A stretch of 64,000 bases of DNA. Origin: Methanocatella intestini. GTDB lineage: Archaea > Methanobacteriota > Methanobacteria > Methanobacteriales > Methanobacteriaceae. The notes under the pieces were generated by a model that was given only the letters and a program-made list of their open reading frames with translations, did no database searches and was not told where the DNA came from. The position numbers were made by a program, and so were the translations under genes. The stretch lies in the NCBI RefSeq assembly GCF_002252585.1, contig NZ_NQLD01000012.1, one strand, 5' to 3'. Shown here one piece after another: positions 8,442 through 16,933 of the stretch (its first letter is position 1; each line of letters starts with the position of its first letter).

Positions 8442-8729
8442 TTAATCCATTTTTATATCATTTTGAGACCTTTTAACAAGATCTGCTAAAGAGTTACATA
8501 CATTGTCCGGTATTGAATTTTTATCTTTTTCGTTTATTACCTGTGCAATTATTTTACAGAGAACAAAAATAGCATGTTTGTGTTCTGCTTTTGTTTTATG
8601 GATGTGGTGAGGGCTTATTTTAAGGGATATGTATTCGCTACAATCGTTTTTTATTTGATCGTTTTCTGCTAAATATTTTAAAATATAAACTAAAAATTGA
8701 TGTAATTGTATCATTTCATCTTTGTACAT
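8442..8729 (-). CDS. UPF0058 family protein
   Basis: A 95-residue all-helical protein starting MYKDEMIQLHQFLVYILKYL, which I recognise as the small archaeal UPF0058 family. It has a His/Lys-rich centre (SPHHIHKTKAEHKHAIFVLC) that could bind metal or nucleic acid. No function has been established for the family as far as I know. It lies upstream of cpgS on the same strand with a 91 bp gap. Confidence 0.78.
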   Translation of the reverse strand: MYKDEMIQLHQFLVYILKYLAENDQIKNDCSEYISLKISPHHIHKTKAEHKHAIFVLCKIIAQVINEKDKNSIPDNVCNSLADLVKRSQNDIKMD

Positions 8730-8860
8730 ATGTATCTGACCTATTATCTATAATTATATAATTAATTAAGAGTTTAAGTAAATTATTTAAATGAAATAAA
8801 TAATTAGTTTTTAATTATTTATATTATATTATCATTAATCTTATTTAAATATTGCATTGA

Positions 8861-9640
8861 CTATAATAAGTTACATATTAACCTTTTATAAATGGCAGGT
8901 AAGTCTTCATCTAAAACATCCAATCCTTTTTGTGTTATTCCGTTTTTTGTTGCAACTTTGTTAATTAATTCATCAGGTGAGTAAATATCCTCATTTAATA
9001 TGTATGTTGTACTGTTTAATGTTTCCGCAAGTATTTTAAACGTTTCTTCTTTTGACAGATTGCATCTCTCTTCAAGTTTGTTTGCAAAAAGGTCTAAACT
9101 AAGAGCTATAAATGCAGGCATACAGCTGGCAGCTATTGTAGCTATTTTCAAATCAAGAGTATTGTCAACAACTTTTATATGGCTGAATTTTGAAAATAGG
9201 TCTTCAACAAAATCTTTATTTTCCGCAGAAACATTTTCATCATGTATAATAATGGAAACGCCTTTTTTGGGATTGTTTTTATCGTATGTTGATGATATTG
9301 TTGGAATGACACAGCTTAAACAGTTATCTTCAAATTTTAAATCTATTCCTGCACAGGTATGTATAATTTGAGTATCTTTATTTAGGTGTGGTTTTATTTG
9401 CTCTAAAACATTTATCAAATCGGGGGTTTTTACTGAAATTATTATTTTTTCGCAGTTTCTTGCAACTTCTGTATTATCATCTGTAACTGATATGCGAGGG
9501 TCAGTATCTTTCAGGTGATTTATTTTAGAAAGTGTTCTATTTGCAATGTAGAGTTTATTTAAATTATAAAAATCATGATTGATTATGTTTTGGCTGATAA
9601 GCTCTCCAATATTTCCATATCCAATAATTCCGAGGTTCAT
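8861..9640 (-). CDS. Pyrroline-5-carboxylate reductase-like oxidoreductase
   Basis: A 259-residue protein with an N-terminal Rossmann motif (LGIIGYGNIGELISQNII) and the two-domain plan of the ProC/F420-dependent oxidoreductase superfamily. KIIISVKTPDLINVLEQIKP and a helical dimerisation half with AASCMPAFIALSLDLFANKL follow. The catalytic details of true P5C reductase are not all clear, so the substrate may differ. The longest frame starts at GTG 9649 and overlaps the previous gene by 4 bp; ATG 9640 (MNLGIIGYG) with GTGA upstream is more likely. It is transcribed with UPF0280, which suggests a shared unknown pathway. Confidence 0.72.
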   Translation of the reverse strand: MNLGIIGYGNIGELISQNIINHDFYNLNKLYIANRTLSKINHLKDTDPRISVTDDNTEVARNCEKIIISVKTPDLINVLEQIKPHLNKDTQIIHTCAGIDLKFEDNCLSCVIPTISSTYDKNNPKKGVSIIIHDENVSAENKDFVEDLFSKFSHIKVVDNTLDLKIATIAASCMPAFIALSLDLFANKLEERCNLSKEETFKILAETLNSTTYILNEDIYSPDELINKVATKNGITQKGLDVLDEDLPAIYKRLICNLL

Positions 9641-9645
9641 ATATT

Positions 9646-10362
9646 TCACATCTTAACATTAAATTCTTCAGTTTCAACAATTTTTGGCAGTTTTCCAACA
9701 GTTCCTACATTATCCTGAGAAATAATTAAAACTCCATCAAATAACTCTTTATAGTTTTCACTAGCTTCAAGAGCATTTGATACTTTATCTTCACTATTTT
9801 GTCCAACAACTTCATTAGCTATTCTGGTAGCCAGTCCGTCAGCTATTGATGCCTTTTTACTTAGTACTGTAACACTGTCTGATTGACCAAAGCTTATTGA
9901 GTGTCCAATTTTACCTGATGATGTGCAGATTCCAAGAGGTGTTTTTCTTGCTTTTAATTTAAATCCAATTTTATTTCCTAATATGGGGTTATTTGAGTAA
10001 ATGCCACATACTGCTTGTTTACTGTTTATAATAGCTATGTCTCCTCCATTTTCAACAATAGAATATTCTGATTTTTTGGAAATTAAATAATCAAGAGACA
10101 TTTCAGATATGCATCCTGCAACACAGGCCATAGGACCTACATCACAGTAACTGGAAGCAGTATACATTCTTTTTATTATTTCACTTAAATTCTCTTCACC
10201 AGGACTGACCGGTTCCAGAGATAATTGAAAATCTTTATTTTTAGCTATATGATGTTCCAGTTCTTTTCTTAGTTTTAATATGTAATTTTTCAGGTTACTG
10301 TTTTTTAAATCAGTTGTTAATCTGATATGGGTCTGATTTAAATCAATATGTTGGAATTCCAT
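9646..10362 (-). CDS. UPF0280 family (ApbE-like) protein
   Basis: A 238-residue protein that I recognise as UPF0280, a methanogen-centred family related in fold to ApbE flavin transferases. Diagnostic stretches are YCDVGPMACVAGCISEMSL, VENGGDIAII, GICTSSGKIGHSISFG and ASIADGLATRIANEVVG, which match the ApbE pattern of Gly/Asp-rich flavin and metal loops. It starts at ATG 10362 and is followed on the same strand by the ProC-like gene; it diverges from comA across 116 bp. The biochemical role is unknown; a cofactor or flavin-linked job is an inference from the fold. Confidence 0.8.
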   Translation of the reverse strand: MEFQHIDLNQTHIRLTTDLKNSNLKNYILKLRKELEHHIAKNKDFQLSLEPVSPGEENLSEIIKRMYTASSYCDVGPMACVAGCISEMSLDYLISKKSEYSIVENGGDIAIINSKQAVCGIYSNNPILGNKIGFKLKARKTPLGICTSSGKIGHSISFGQSDSVTVLSKKASIADGLATRIANEVVGQNSEDKVSNALEASENYKELFDGVLIISQDNVGTVGKLPKIVETEEFNVKM

Positions 10363-10478
10363 AATAGTATTTTATTTAATTATTTTCTTTTATAACTATT
10401 GTTAGTGGATAAGTTAAAAAGTATGTAAGTTAATATACTATTAAACTAATAAATAAAAATTATAACAGATGTGATATA

Positions 10479-11249
10479 TTGAAATCTTTTAATTTTTTAC
10501 TTAAAAAAAGAGAAGAAAAACCAAGAAAAAAAGGTATAACAATGGTTCTAGACAAAGGTTTAGGATTGGAAACTGCTGAAAGTTTAATGAATATCTCTGG
10601 AGATTATGTAGATTACTTAAAATTTGGATGGGGAACATCAATTGTACATGAACAGGATATAATCAAAGATAAGGTTGCTATGTATAAATCTCATAATATA
10701 ACTCCATATACTGGCGGAACTCTTTTTGAATTAGCATATATGAATGATAAATTAGAAGAATTTTTCCAGGAAGCTCATGACTTAGGTTTTGAGGCTATTG
10801 AAGTATCTGACGGGTCAACAACAATATCCCATGATAAAAAATTAGAATGTATAGAATCAGCTAAAAAAGACGGTTTTGAAGTATTGTCTGAAGTGGGTAA
10901 AAAAGATCCTGGATTAGATAAGGAACTGTCTTTAGATGAAAGAATAGATTATATGCAAAATGAATTGGAATCTGGGTCATCATTAATCATTGTAGAAGCA
11001 AGAGAAGGTGGAAAAAACATTGGAATTTATGATAAATCAGGAAATGCAAAAGAAGATGAAATAGATTATATTTTAGATAATTTCGATGGAAATAAAATCC
11101 TTTGGGAAGCTCCAAACAAAGACCAGCAAGTATTTTTCATTTTAAAACTTGGAAATGATGTTAATTTAGGTAATGTGTCAACTGATGATATTACTTCCCT
11201 TGAAACCTTAAGAAGAGGTTTGAGAGGAGATACCGTAGGAAAAATTTAA
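10479..11249 (+). CDS. comA: Phosphosulfolactate synthase
   Basis: A 256-residue TIM-barrel enzyme for the first step of coenzyme M synthesis: phosphoenolpyruvate plus sulfite gives (2R)-phospho-3-sulfolactate. Characteristic parts are TMVLDKGLGLETAESL, YVDYLKFGWGTS, PYTGGTLFELAYM, FEAIEVSDGSTTIS and IIVEAREGGKNIGIYD, ending with GLRGDTVGKI. The start is TTG 10479 with GTGAT at 10471-10475. It is followed 32 bp later by the DUF39-ferredoxin gene on the same strand, and comDE lie downstream in the opposite direction, so this locus holds most of the CoM pathway. Confidence 0.93.
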   Translation: MKSFNFLLKKREEKPRKKGITMVLDKGLGLETAESLMNISGDYVDYLKFGWGTSIVHEQDIIKDKVAMYKSHNITPYTGGTLFELAYMNDKLEEFFQEAHDLGFEAIEVSDGSTTISHDKKLECIESAKKDGFEVLSEVGKKDPGLDKELSLDERIDYMQNELESGSSLIIVEAREGGKNIGIYDKSGNAKEDEIDYILDNFDGNKILWEAPNKDQQVFFILKLGNDVNLGNVSTDDITSLETLRRGLRGDTVGKI

Positions 11250-11281
11250 ACCGTAGGAAAGTTTAAAAGAAGGTATTTAAC

Positions 11282-12529
11282 TTGAAAGAGAGAACAATTG
11301 ACCAGATTAATAAAAAAATTGAAAATAATGAAGCCAACATATACACAGCAGAAGAGTTCAAAAAACTTATAAAAGAAGATAATGCTCCATGCTTTGAAGA
11401 AGTGGATGTAGTAACTACTGGAACATGTGGAGTTATGAGCGGTACTGCAGCTATCTTTAACTTTACAGTATCAAAGCCAGGAGTATTTATGAGGGCAAAA
11501 AACATTTATTTAAATGGTGTTCCGGCAAATATCGGCCCATGTCCTAATGAATGGTTAGGTTCTGTAGATTTAATTCTTCATGGAACTTCAAAATCACTAG
11601 AAGACCCATCATATGGTGGAGGATTCTTACTGAAAGATATTCTTGAAGGAAAAGATATTGACATTAAAGTTGAAGCAATTAATGGGGATATTATAGAATC
11701 AACAACAAACATTGATGAAATTACAAGAGCACAAATGATTGGAACACGTATGGCATTTAAAAATTACACTGCATTTGTAAATCCATCTGCTGAACCTGTT
11801 TCATCAATATTTTCAGCTATTCCTCTGGAAGGAAACTTGAAAGGATTGACATTTTCAGGATGTGGAGATTTAAATCCACTTCAAAATGATCCAAATAATT
11901 TAATAATTGGGAATGGAACTAGAGTATTATTAAATGGTGCTGAAGCTATTGTTTTAGGGCAAGGAACAAGAAGTTCACCTGAAAAACCAAATTTAATGGT
12001 TTCAGGAAATCTTAAAGATATGGAAGCAAATTATGTTGGAGGATTTAAAACAGGTGAAGGCGGAGAAGTTTATGATACACTGGCTATTCCAATTCCAGTT
12101 TTAAACGAAGAAATATACAATAATTTATTAATTAAAAATAGTGATATTCCGTTAACTGTAGCTGATATTAAAGGCCGTCATTTACCTTTAACACAAACTA
12201 ACTATGGTGCAATGTGGGATAACCATGAGCTAAGACCAAAATATGTCTCAGATAACTGTAATTGTGATATTTGTACAGTTGAGGAAGTATGTCCGACAAA
12301 TGCTTTTAAAAATAAAAAACTGGATTTATCTAAGTGTTTTGGTTGTGGAATGTGTGTACATTATTGTAAAAACAATAGCTTTACAATGGATGCGGGTAAT
12401 GTTGATTTGGAAATAGAAGGCAAAAAACATAATGTTCCAATTATTTGCAGGCAGTCAGATGCCTTAAGAGCTAATAAATTATCTTTAAAATTGAAGAAAA
12501 TGATTAAAAATCAGGAATTTAAATTATAA
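11282..12529 (+). CDS. DUF39 (COG1900)/ferredoxin fusion, methanogenesis marker 16; probable last step of CoM synthesis
   Basis: A 415-residue protein. Residues 1-335 are the DUF39 (COG1900) domain: VTTGTCGVMSGTAAIFNF, NIGPCPNEWLGSVDLILHGT, SSIFSAIPLEGNLKGLTF and VLGQGTRSSPEKPNLMVSG. The C-terminus carries two 4Fe-4S-type motifs, CNCDICTVEEVCPTNAF and CFGCGMCVHYCKN. The fusion matches methanogenesis marker 16. Relatives take part in homocysteine formation, and a methanogen COG1900 protein has been reported to turn sulfoacetaldehyde into coenzyme M. The position between comA and hdrCBA, opposite comDE (which make sulfoacetaldehyde), favours the CoM role. The start is TTG 11282 with AAGGT upstream. 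Confidence 0.82.
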   Translation: MKERTIDQINKKIENNEANIYTAEEFKKLIKEDNAPCFEEVDVVTTGTCGVMSGTAAIFNFTVSKPGVFMRAKNIYLNGVPANIGPCPNEWLGSVDLILHGTSKSLEDPSYGGGFLLKDILEGKDIDIKVEAINGDIIESTTNIDEITRAQMIGTRMAFKNYTAFVNPSAEPVSSIFSAIPLEGNLKGLTFSGCGDLNPLQNDPNNLIIGNGTRVLLNGAEAIVLGQGTRSSPEKPNLMVSGNLKDMEANYVGGFKTGEGGEVYDTLAIPIPVLNEEIYNNLLIKNSDIPLTVADIKGRHLPLTQTNYGAMWDNHELRPKYVSDNCNCDICTVEEVCPTNAFKNKKLDLSKCFGCGMCVHYCKNNSFTMDAGNVDLEIEGKKHNVPIICRQSDALRANKLSLKLKKMIKNQEFKL

Positions 12530-12544
12530 TTGAGGTTATGAAAT

Positions 12545-13153
12545 ATGCATACTCAAAAAATCAATGAAACACCTCTTGATTTTGCTGAAGCTATAAAAGA
12601 AGATATTAAAAGTTCAAAAGATGAAGGTGTTTTAAAATGTGTTCAGTGTGGAATGTGTACCTCAACATGTCCTGCAGCACGTCATTCTAATTATAATCCT
12701 CGTGAAATAATGGAGAGAGTCTTTGAAGGAGATGAAACGCTTCTGGAAGATGAAGATTTATGGAAATGCTTTTATTGTTATACATGTCATAGCACATGTC
12801 CTGTTGGAAACAGTGTCTGTGAAGTTAATCAGATTATTAAGCAATTTGCCATATCAAAAGGAATTGCATATGAACAGTTATATGATTATTTAGGATTTGC
12901 AGATAGCTACTTTAATGCAGCTATTGGTGCAATCCCATCTAATTTTTATGAAGAAATCAGCGAAGATGTAGAAGGCTGGTGGGACTTTAGACAGCATTTA
13001 AATGAAATTAGAGATGAATTAGGTTTAGGTCCTGTTTCACCACCTCAGGAAGTTGTTGATGAAGTTTCTTTAATTTTAACTAACACAGGCTTTAAAGATA
13101 GAATGGATAAAATAAGAAAATCAAAGGAGGGTAATGATGAAACAGGTTCCTGA
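12545..13153 (+). CDS. hdrC: Heterodisulfide reductase subunit C-like iron-sulfur protein
   Basis: A 202-residue HdrC-type electron-transfer subunit with two 4Fe-4S motifs, CVQCGMCTSTCPAARHSN (from residue 32) and CFYCYTCHSTCP (from residue 75), followed by a helical C-terminus (FADSYFNAAIGAIPSNFY). In methanogens HdrC passes electrons from HdrA to HdrB. The start is ATG 12545, 15 bp after the DUF39 gene. Its 3' end overlaps hdrB by 20 bp, so hdrC and hdrB are tightly coupled. Given the odd HdrB and HdrA encoded next to it, this is probably a paralogous set and not the main CoM-S-S-CoB reductase. Confidence 0.85.
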   Translation: MHTQKINETPLDFAEAIKEDIKSSKDEGVLKCVQCGMCTSTCPAARHSNYNPREIMERVFEGDETLLEDEDLWKCFYCYTCHSTCPVGNSVCEVNQIIKQFAISKGIAYEQLYDYLGFADSYFNAAIGAIPSNFYEEISEDVEGWWDFRQHLNEIRDELGLGPVSPPQEVVDEVSLILTNTGFKDRMDKIRKSKEGNDETGS

Positions 13154-14075
13154 TAAAAATATTCTTTTGTTTAAAAGTTGTCTTGTAAGTGTTGAATATC
13201 CTGGAATAGAATCATCTACCAAATTTGTTTTTGATAAAATTGGCATAGATTATGAGATTTCAGATAAACAAACCTGCTGTACAGGTCTTGGACATTACTC
13301 TGATGTTTTTGACCAGTTTACAACAACAGCTATTGGAGCACGTAACTTTAAAGTAGCCGGTAATTTAGATAGGCCAAATTTAGTAATGATGTGTGCAACA
13401 TGCTATGCAATTAATAAAAAAGTAGCTAATATTTTAAATAAAAAAGATAATGTTAGAGATAAGGTAAATGACGTTTTTGATAAATCAGATTTGAAAAATC
13501 TAAAATATGAAAAGGGTGATGTTGATTCATCTAAAAATATTTTTCATGTAGTGGATATCTTATATAGCAAACGTGATGAAATCTCTAAAAATATTAAATA
13601 TGACTTAAGTGATTATACAATAGCTACTCATCATGGCTGCCATTATTGTAAAGTTCATTATGATGATACAATAGGTGGAGTTAGGGATCCTAATATCATT
13701 GATGACATAATAGAAGCATGCGGATGTAAAACAATTGGATGGTATGATCATAAACGTCAAACCTGTGGAAGCGGATTCAGACAGAGATACTCCAATAAAG
13801 ACATTTCTATGGAGGTAACTGAAGATAAATTGCACTCAATAAAAGATGACGGAGTGGAAATTTTAGTTCATTTATGTCCTAATTGTCATGTTCAGTTTGA
13901 CAGATATCAGAACTTAATATCTGAAAAATGTGGTGAAGAATTTAATACTATTCATTTAAATATAGCTCAGTTTGTGGCTATTGCAATGGGTGGTGACTTT
14001 AATAAGGTTATAGGTGTAAAAGCACATACTGTACCAGTAGATTCAGTCATTAAGGATTTAAGGGAGGTTGACTAA
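13134..14075 (+). CDS. hdrB: Heterodisulfide reductase subunit B-like protein with incomplete second CCG motif
   Basis: A 313-residue protein with two CCG-type domains. The first cluster site is complete: SCLVS, then CC in KQTCCTGLG 31 residues later, then CATC. In the second, GCHYC and CPNC are present, but the expected Cys-Cys pair reads Thr-Cys (QTCGSGF, Thr210-Cys211). Canonical methanogen HdrB has CCGAGG there and uses five cysteines to hold a noncubane [4Fe-4S] cluster that splits the heterodisulfide. One ligand is therefore missing. AGGAGG lies before ATG 13134, and the stop overlaps hdrA as TAATG. The substrate is likely another disulfide or thiol adduct, or the protein only transfers electrons. 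Confidence 0.85.
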   Translation: MMKQVPDKNILLFKSCLVSVEYPGIESSTKFVFDKIGIDYEISDKQTCCTGLGHYSDVFDQFTTTAIGARNFKVAGNLDRPNLVMMCATCYAINKKVANILNKKDNVRDKVNDVFDKSDLKNLKYEKGDVDSSKNIFHVVDILYSKRDEISKNIKYDLSDYTIATHHGCHYCKVHYDDTIGGVRDPNIIDDIIEACGCKTIGWYDHKRQTCGSGFRQRYSNKDISMEVTEDKLHSIKDDGVEILVHLCPNCHVQFDRYQNLISEKCGEEFNTIHLNIAQFVAIAMGGDFNKVIGVKAHTVPVDSVIKDLREVD

Positions 14076-16381
14076 TGTCTGAAGATTTAAAAGTGGGAGT
14101 TTTCATCTGTGAATGCGGAGGAAATATTTCAGATACTGTAGATATTCAAAAAGTTAAAGATTCGCTAAATGTGGAAGTTGTAGAACAGTTTGTAAATTTA
14201 TGTTCTTTAAATGGAAGAAAAATCATTAGGGATGCAATTTTTGAACATCATTTGGACCGTGTTGTAATTGCAGCATGTTCTCCAATAAGTCATGAAAAAA
14301 CTTTTCAGGATTATGTTCAACCGTTAAATCCTTATTTGATGGACATGGCAAATATTCGTGAACAATGTTCATGGGTTCATAAAGATACTGATAAAGCAAC
14401 TAAAAAAGCTATAACTCTTATTAATGCTTCTATAGAAAAAGTAAAAAAATCAGATGCAGTTAATCCGATTTACTGTCAAACACCAAGTGAAGTAGCAGTG
14501 ATTGGTGGTGGAATAGCTGGTATGAATGCAGCTTTATCACTGGCTAAACAGGGAACTAAAGTAACTATTATAGAAAGTTCTCCATCTATCGGAGGACACA
14601 TGGCTAAAATAGGAAAAGTTTTCTCTCCTGTAAAAATAGCTGAAGAATGTGGAATGTGTCTGTTAAATCCTATATTGAATGAAGTTGTTTGGAATGAAAA
14701 TATTGAGATTATAACAAATGCAAAGGTCGTTGAAGCAGAAAGAAGAGCAGGAACTTATAATCTGGTTGTTGAGAAATCTCCAAGATATGTAGATACAGAA
14801 AAATGTATAGCATGCGGAAACTGTGCAGAAGTTTGTGAAGTGGAAGTTCCCGATGATTGGAATGACGGATTATCTAATAGAAAAGCTATTTATCGTCCTT
14901 TTGGACAGTCCTATCCTGAAGCATATGTTGTAGATATGGAACATTGTGACAGATGTGGAGATTGTAAAAGACAATGCAGTATGAATGCTATTCGTTTTAA
15001 AGTAAAACCAGAAAAGATTCCTGTTTCTGTAGGTTCTATTGTTATAGCTACTGGACACAAACTCTTTGATCCTGATTTAAGGCCGGAATATGGATATTCA
15101 AGATACGACGATGTTATAACTCAAAGTGAATTAGGCCGTATTACAGGAGTAAACGGTCCGACTAAAGGTAAATTAGTAAAATCAAATGGGGAGGTTCCAA
15201 AAAGAGTGGTCATGATACAGTGTGTTGGATCCAGAGATGAAAAACCGGACGGACATTTGTATTGTTCCAAGGTATGCTGCAGTGTTGCTTTGAAAAATGC
15301 GAATATTATAAAACACAAACATCCTGAAACAGATGTTGTTATCTGTTATACAGATATGAGAACTCCAAGTATGTATGAAAAGTATTATAAACATACTCAG
15401 GCCAATGGAGTAAGATTCATACGTGGAAGACCTGGAGAAGTTGTTAAAAGAAATGGTAACTTTATTGTTCGTGTTGAAGACACTCTCAAAAGGGAATTTT
15501 CAGAAATTGAAGCAGATATGGTTGTATTATCTACAGCTATGGAACCTTCTGAAGGTACTAAGGAGATTGCAAAAATCCTGAATGTCGGAACTACTGAAGA
15601 TGAATTCATTAAAGAGGCACATCCAAAAATCAAACCTGTAACAACTGATATTCAGGGAACTTTTGTTTGTGGAACAGCACAGGACCCAAAAGATATTACA
15701 GAATCAATTATGCAAGCTACTGCAGCTGCTTCTAAAGTATCTGAGTATAATTATGGTGGAATAGAAATTGAACCATTCATTGCAGAAATTGATGAAGAAA
15801 AATGTATTGTATGTGGTGAATGTGTTGAACGCTGTAAATTCAAATCAATGAGCATTCAGGATGATAAAATCTACATTGACCCAATGAGCTGTACTGGATG
15901 TGGAAAATGTTTAGTCGGATGTAAGCAGTTTGCGATTACAGTTAACGGTAATATTGATGAAAAGATAAAAGCTACAATTGATGGGGTATTAGCTAAAAAA
16001 GCACCTGGAGAACGTATGATTTTAGTTTTCCTTGATAATATAGGTTATACTGCAGCAGATAATATTGGAGTTAACAGGTTATCCTATCCTGAATCTATTC
16101 ATATTATTAAAGTACTTTCTGTAAATCGTGTAAGACCTCGTCATATTAAACATGCTCTTGAAAATGGTGCTGACGGAATATTCATTGGTGAATTCCCTGG
16201 AGATTTAATGTATGATGAAGTCGAAAGGAAAATAGAAAAAGTCAAAGAAAGAATTAGTGAAGTTAATCAAAATCCGGATAGAATAACATTCTCAAAAGTT
16301 TATATTCCATATTATTCCGGATTGGCAAATAAGTTAAATGATTTTGATAAGAAAATTAAGGAATTAAATGAGTCTGAATAG
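14075..16381 (+). CDS. hdrA: HdrA-type flavoprotein with cysteine-free MvhD-like C-terminal domain
   Basis: A 768-residue FAD and iron-sulfur protein. The order is: N-terminal domain with VFICECGGNISDTVDI; FAD-binding AVIGGGIAGMNAALSLA (about residues 144-160); EECGMCLLNPI; an inserted ferredoxin pair (CIACGNCAEVCE, CDRCGDCKRQCS); the YCSKVCCSVAL region; and a second ferredoxin pair (CIVCGECVERCK, CTGCGKCLVGCK). After about residue 645 comes an MvhD-like domain (ILVFLDNIGYTAADNIGVNR, then GADGIFIGEFPGDLMYDE) in which every expected cysteine is replaced. Canonical HdrA is about 650 residues; HdrA-MvhD fusions are known from HdrA2 of Methanosarcina. It probably bifurcates or transfers electrons to HdrCB. 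Confidence 0.87.
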   Translation: MSEDLKVGVFICECGGNISDTVDIQKVKDSLNVEVVEQFVNLCSLNGRKIIRDAIFEHHLDRVVIAACSPISHEKTFQDYVQPLNPYLMDMANIREQCSWVHKDTDKATKKAITLINASIEKVKKSDAVNPIYCQTPSEVAVIGGGIAGMNAALSLAKQGTKVTIIESSPSIGGHMAKIGKVFSPVKIAEECGMCLLNPILNEVVWNENIEIITNAKVVEAERRAGTYNLVVEKSPRYVDTEKCIACGNCAEVCEVEVPDDWNDGLSNRKAIYRPFGQSYPEAYVVDMEHCDRCGDCKRQCSMNAIRFKVKPEKIPVSVGSIVIATGHKLFDPDLRPEYGYSRYDDVITQSELGRITGVNGPTKGKLVKSNGEVPKRVVMIQCVGSRDEKPDGHLYCSKVCCSVALKNANIIKHKHPETDVVICYTDMRTPSMYEKYYKHTQANGVRFIRGRPGEVVKRNGNFIVRVEDTLKREFSEIEADMVVLSTAMEPSEGTKEIAKILNVGTTEDEFIKEAHPKIKPVTTDIQGTFVCGTAQDPKDITESIMQATAAASKVSEYNYGGIEIEPFIAEIDEEKCIVCGECVERCKFKSMSIQDDKIYIDPMSCTGCGKCLVGCKQFAITVNGNIDEKIKATIDGVLAKKAPGERMILVFLDNIGYTAADNIGVNRLSYPESIHIIKVLSVNRVRPRHIKHALENGADGIFIGEFPGDLMYDEVERKIEKVKERISEVNQNPDRITFSKVYIPYYSGLANKLNDFDKKIKELNESE

Positions 16382-16393
16382 ATTCATTTAATT
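16362..16393. terminator. Bidirectional hairpin between hdrA and comE
   Basis: AATTAAATGA (16362-16371) pairs with TCATTTAATT (16384-16393). The hairpin spans the hdrA stop codon and reaches the stop of the convergent comE gene, so it can end transcripts from both sides. Confidence 0.5.
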
Positions 16394-16929
16394 TATATAC
16401 TTTTCATAAACCTTTTTTTAATTTCTATTGGTGTTAAATCGATAATTGGTGCTGATGAGTTTCCAGGTTCTGTATTAAAGCAGATAAAGTTACATTCATT
16501 GTTGTTTATTATTTCTTTTAAGTCTATTTCTTCATAATTGTAACAGTTTTTGATACCAACACTTTTAGCCATTTCTTTTAGGTCTAAATGTTTTGCATAA
16601 GTTTCCTGATTTCCTGTTGAACCATATGCTTCATTATTGATAACAATCCAAGTTAAATTAGACGGATTTTGAGCAAAAATAGTAATTACTGATCCTAAAT
16701 TCATTAAAAATGATCCGTCACCGTCTATAATAACAATCTTTTTATTAGGTTTAGCCAGTGCAAGACCGAGACCTATTGAGGAAACAAGTCCCATAGAACC
16801 AATCATGTAAAAGTTTTCATTTCTATCATCTATGTCGTATAATTCTCTTGAAGGAAATCCGATATTGCATAATACTAATTCATTATCGATTGCACCCATT
16901 ATTTTTGCAATTGCATTTCTTCTTTTCAT
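16393..16929 (-). CDS. comE: Sulfopyruvate decarboxylase, beta subunit
   Basis: The thiamine-diphosphate-binding half (178 residues) of sulfopyruvate decarboxylase, which makes sulfoacetaldehyde in coenzyme M synthesis. The ThDP/Mg motif is clear: IVIIDGDGSFLMNLGSVITI (GDG...N). Upstream are FYMIGSMGLVSSIGLGLALA, and after it WIVINNEAYGSTGNQETYA. A TTG at 16932 would add one residue, but GGTGA followed by TTTG points to ATG 16929. It lies directly behind comD on the minus strand (4 bp between stop and ATG), as expected for an alpha/beta enzyme. Confidence 0.92.
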   Translation of the reverse strand: MKRRNAIAKIMGAIDNELVLCNIGFPSRELYDIDDRNENFYMIGSMGLVSSIGLGLALAKPNKKIVIIDGDGSFLMNLGSVITIFAQNPSNLTWIVINNEAYGSTGNQETYAKHLDLKEMAKSVGIKNCYNYEEIDLKEIINNNECNFICFNTEPGNSSAPIIDLTPIEIKKRFMKSI

Positions 16930-16933
16930 CAAA

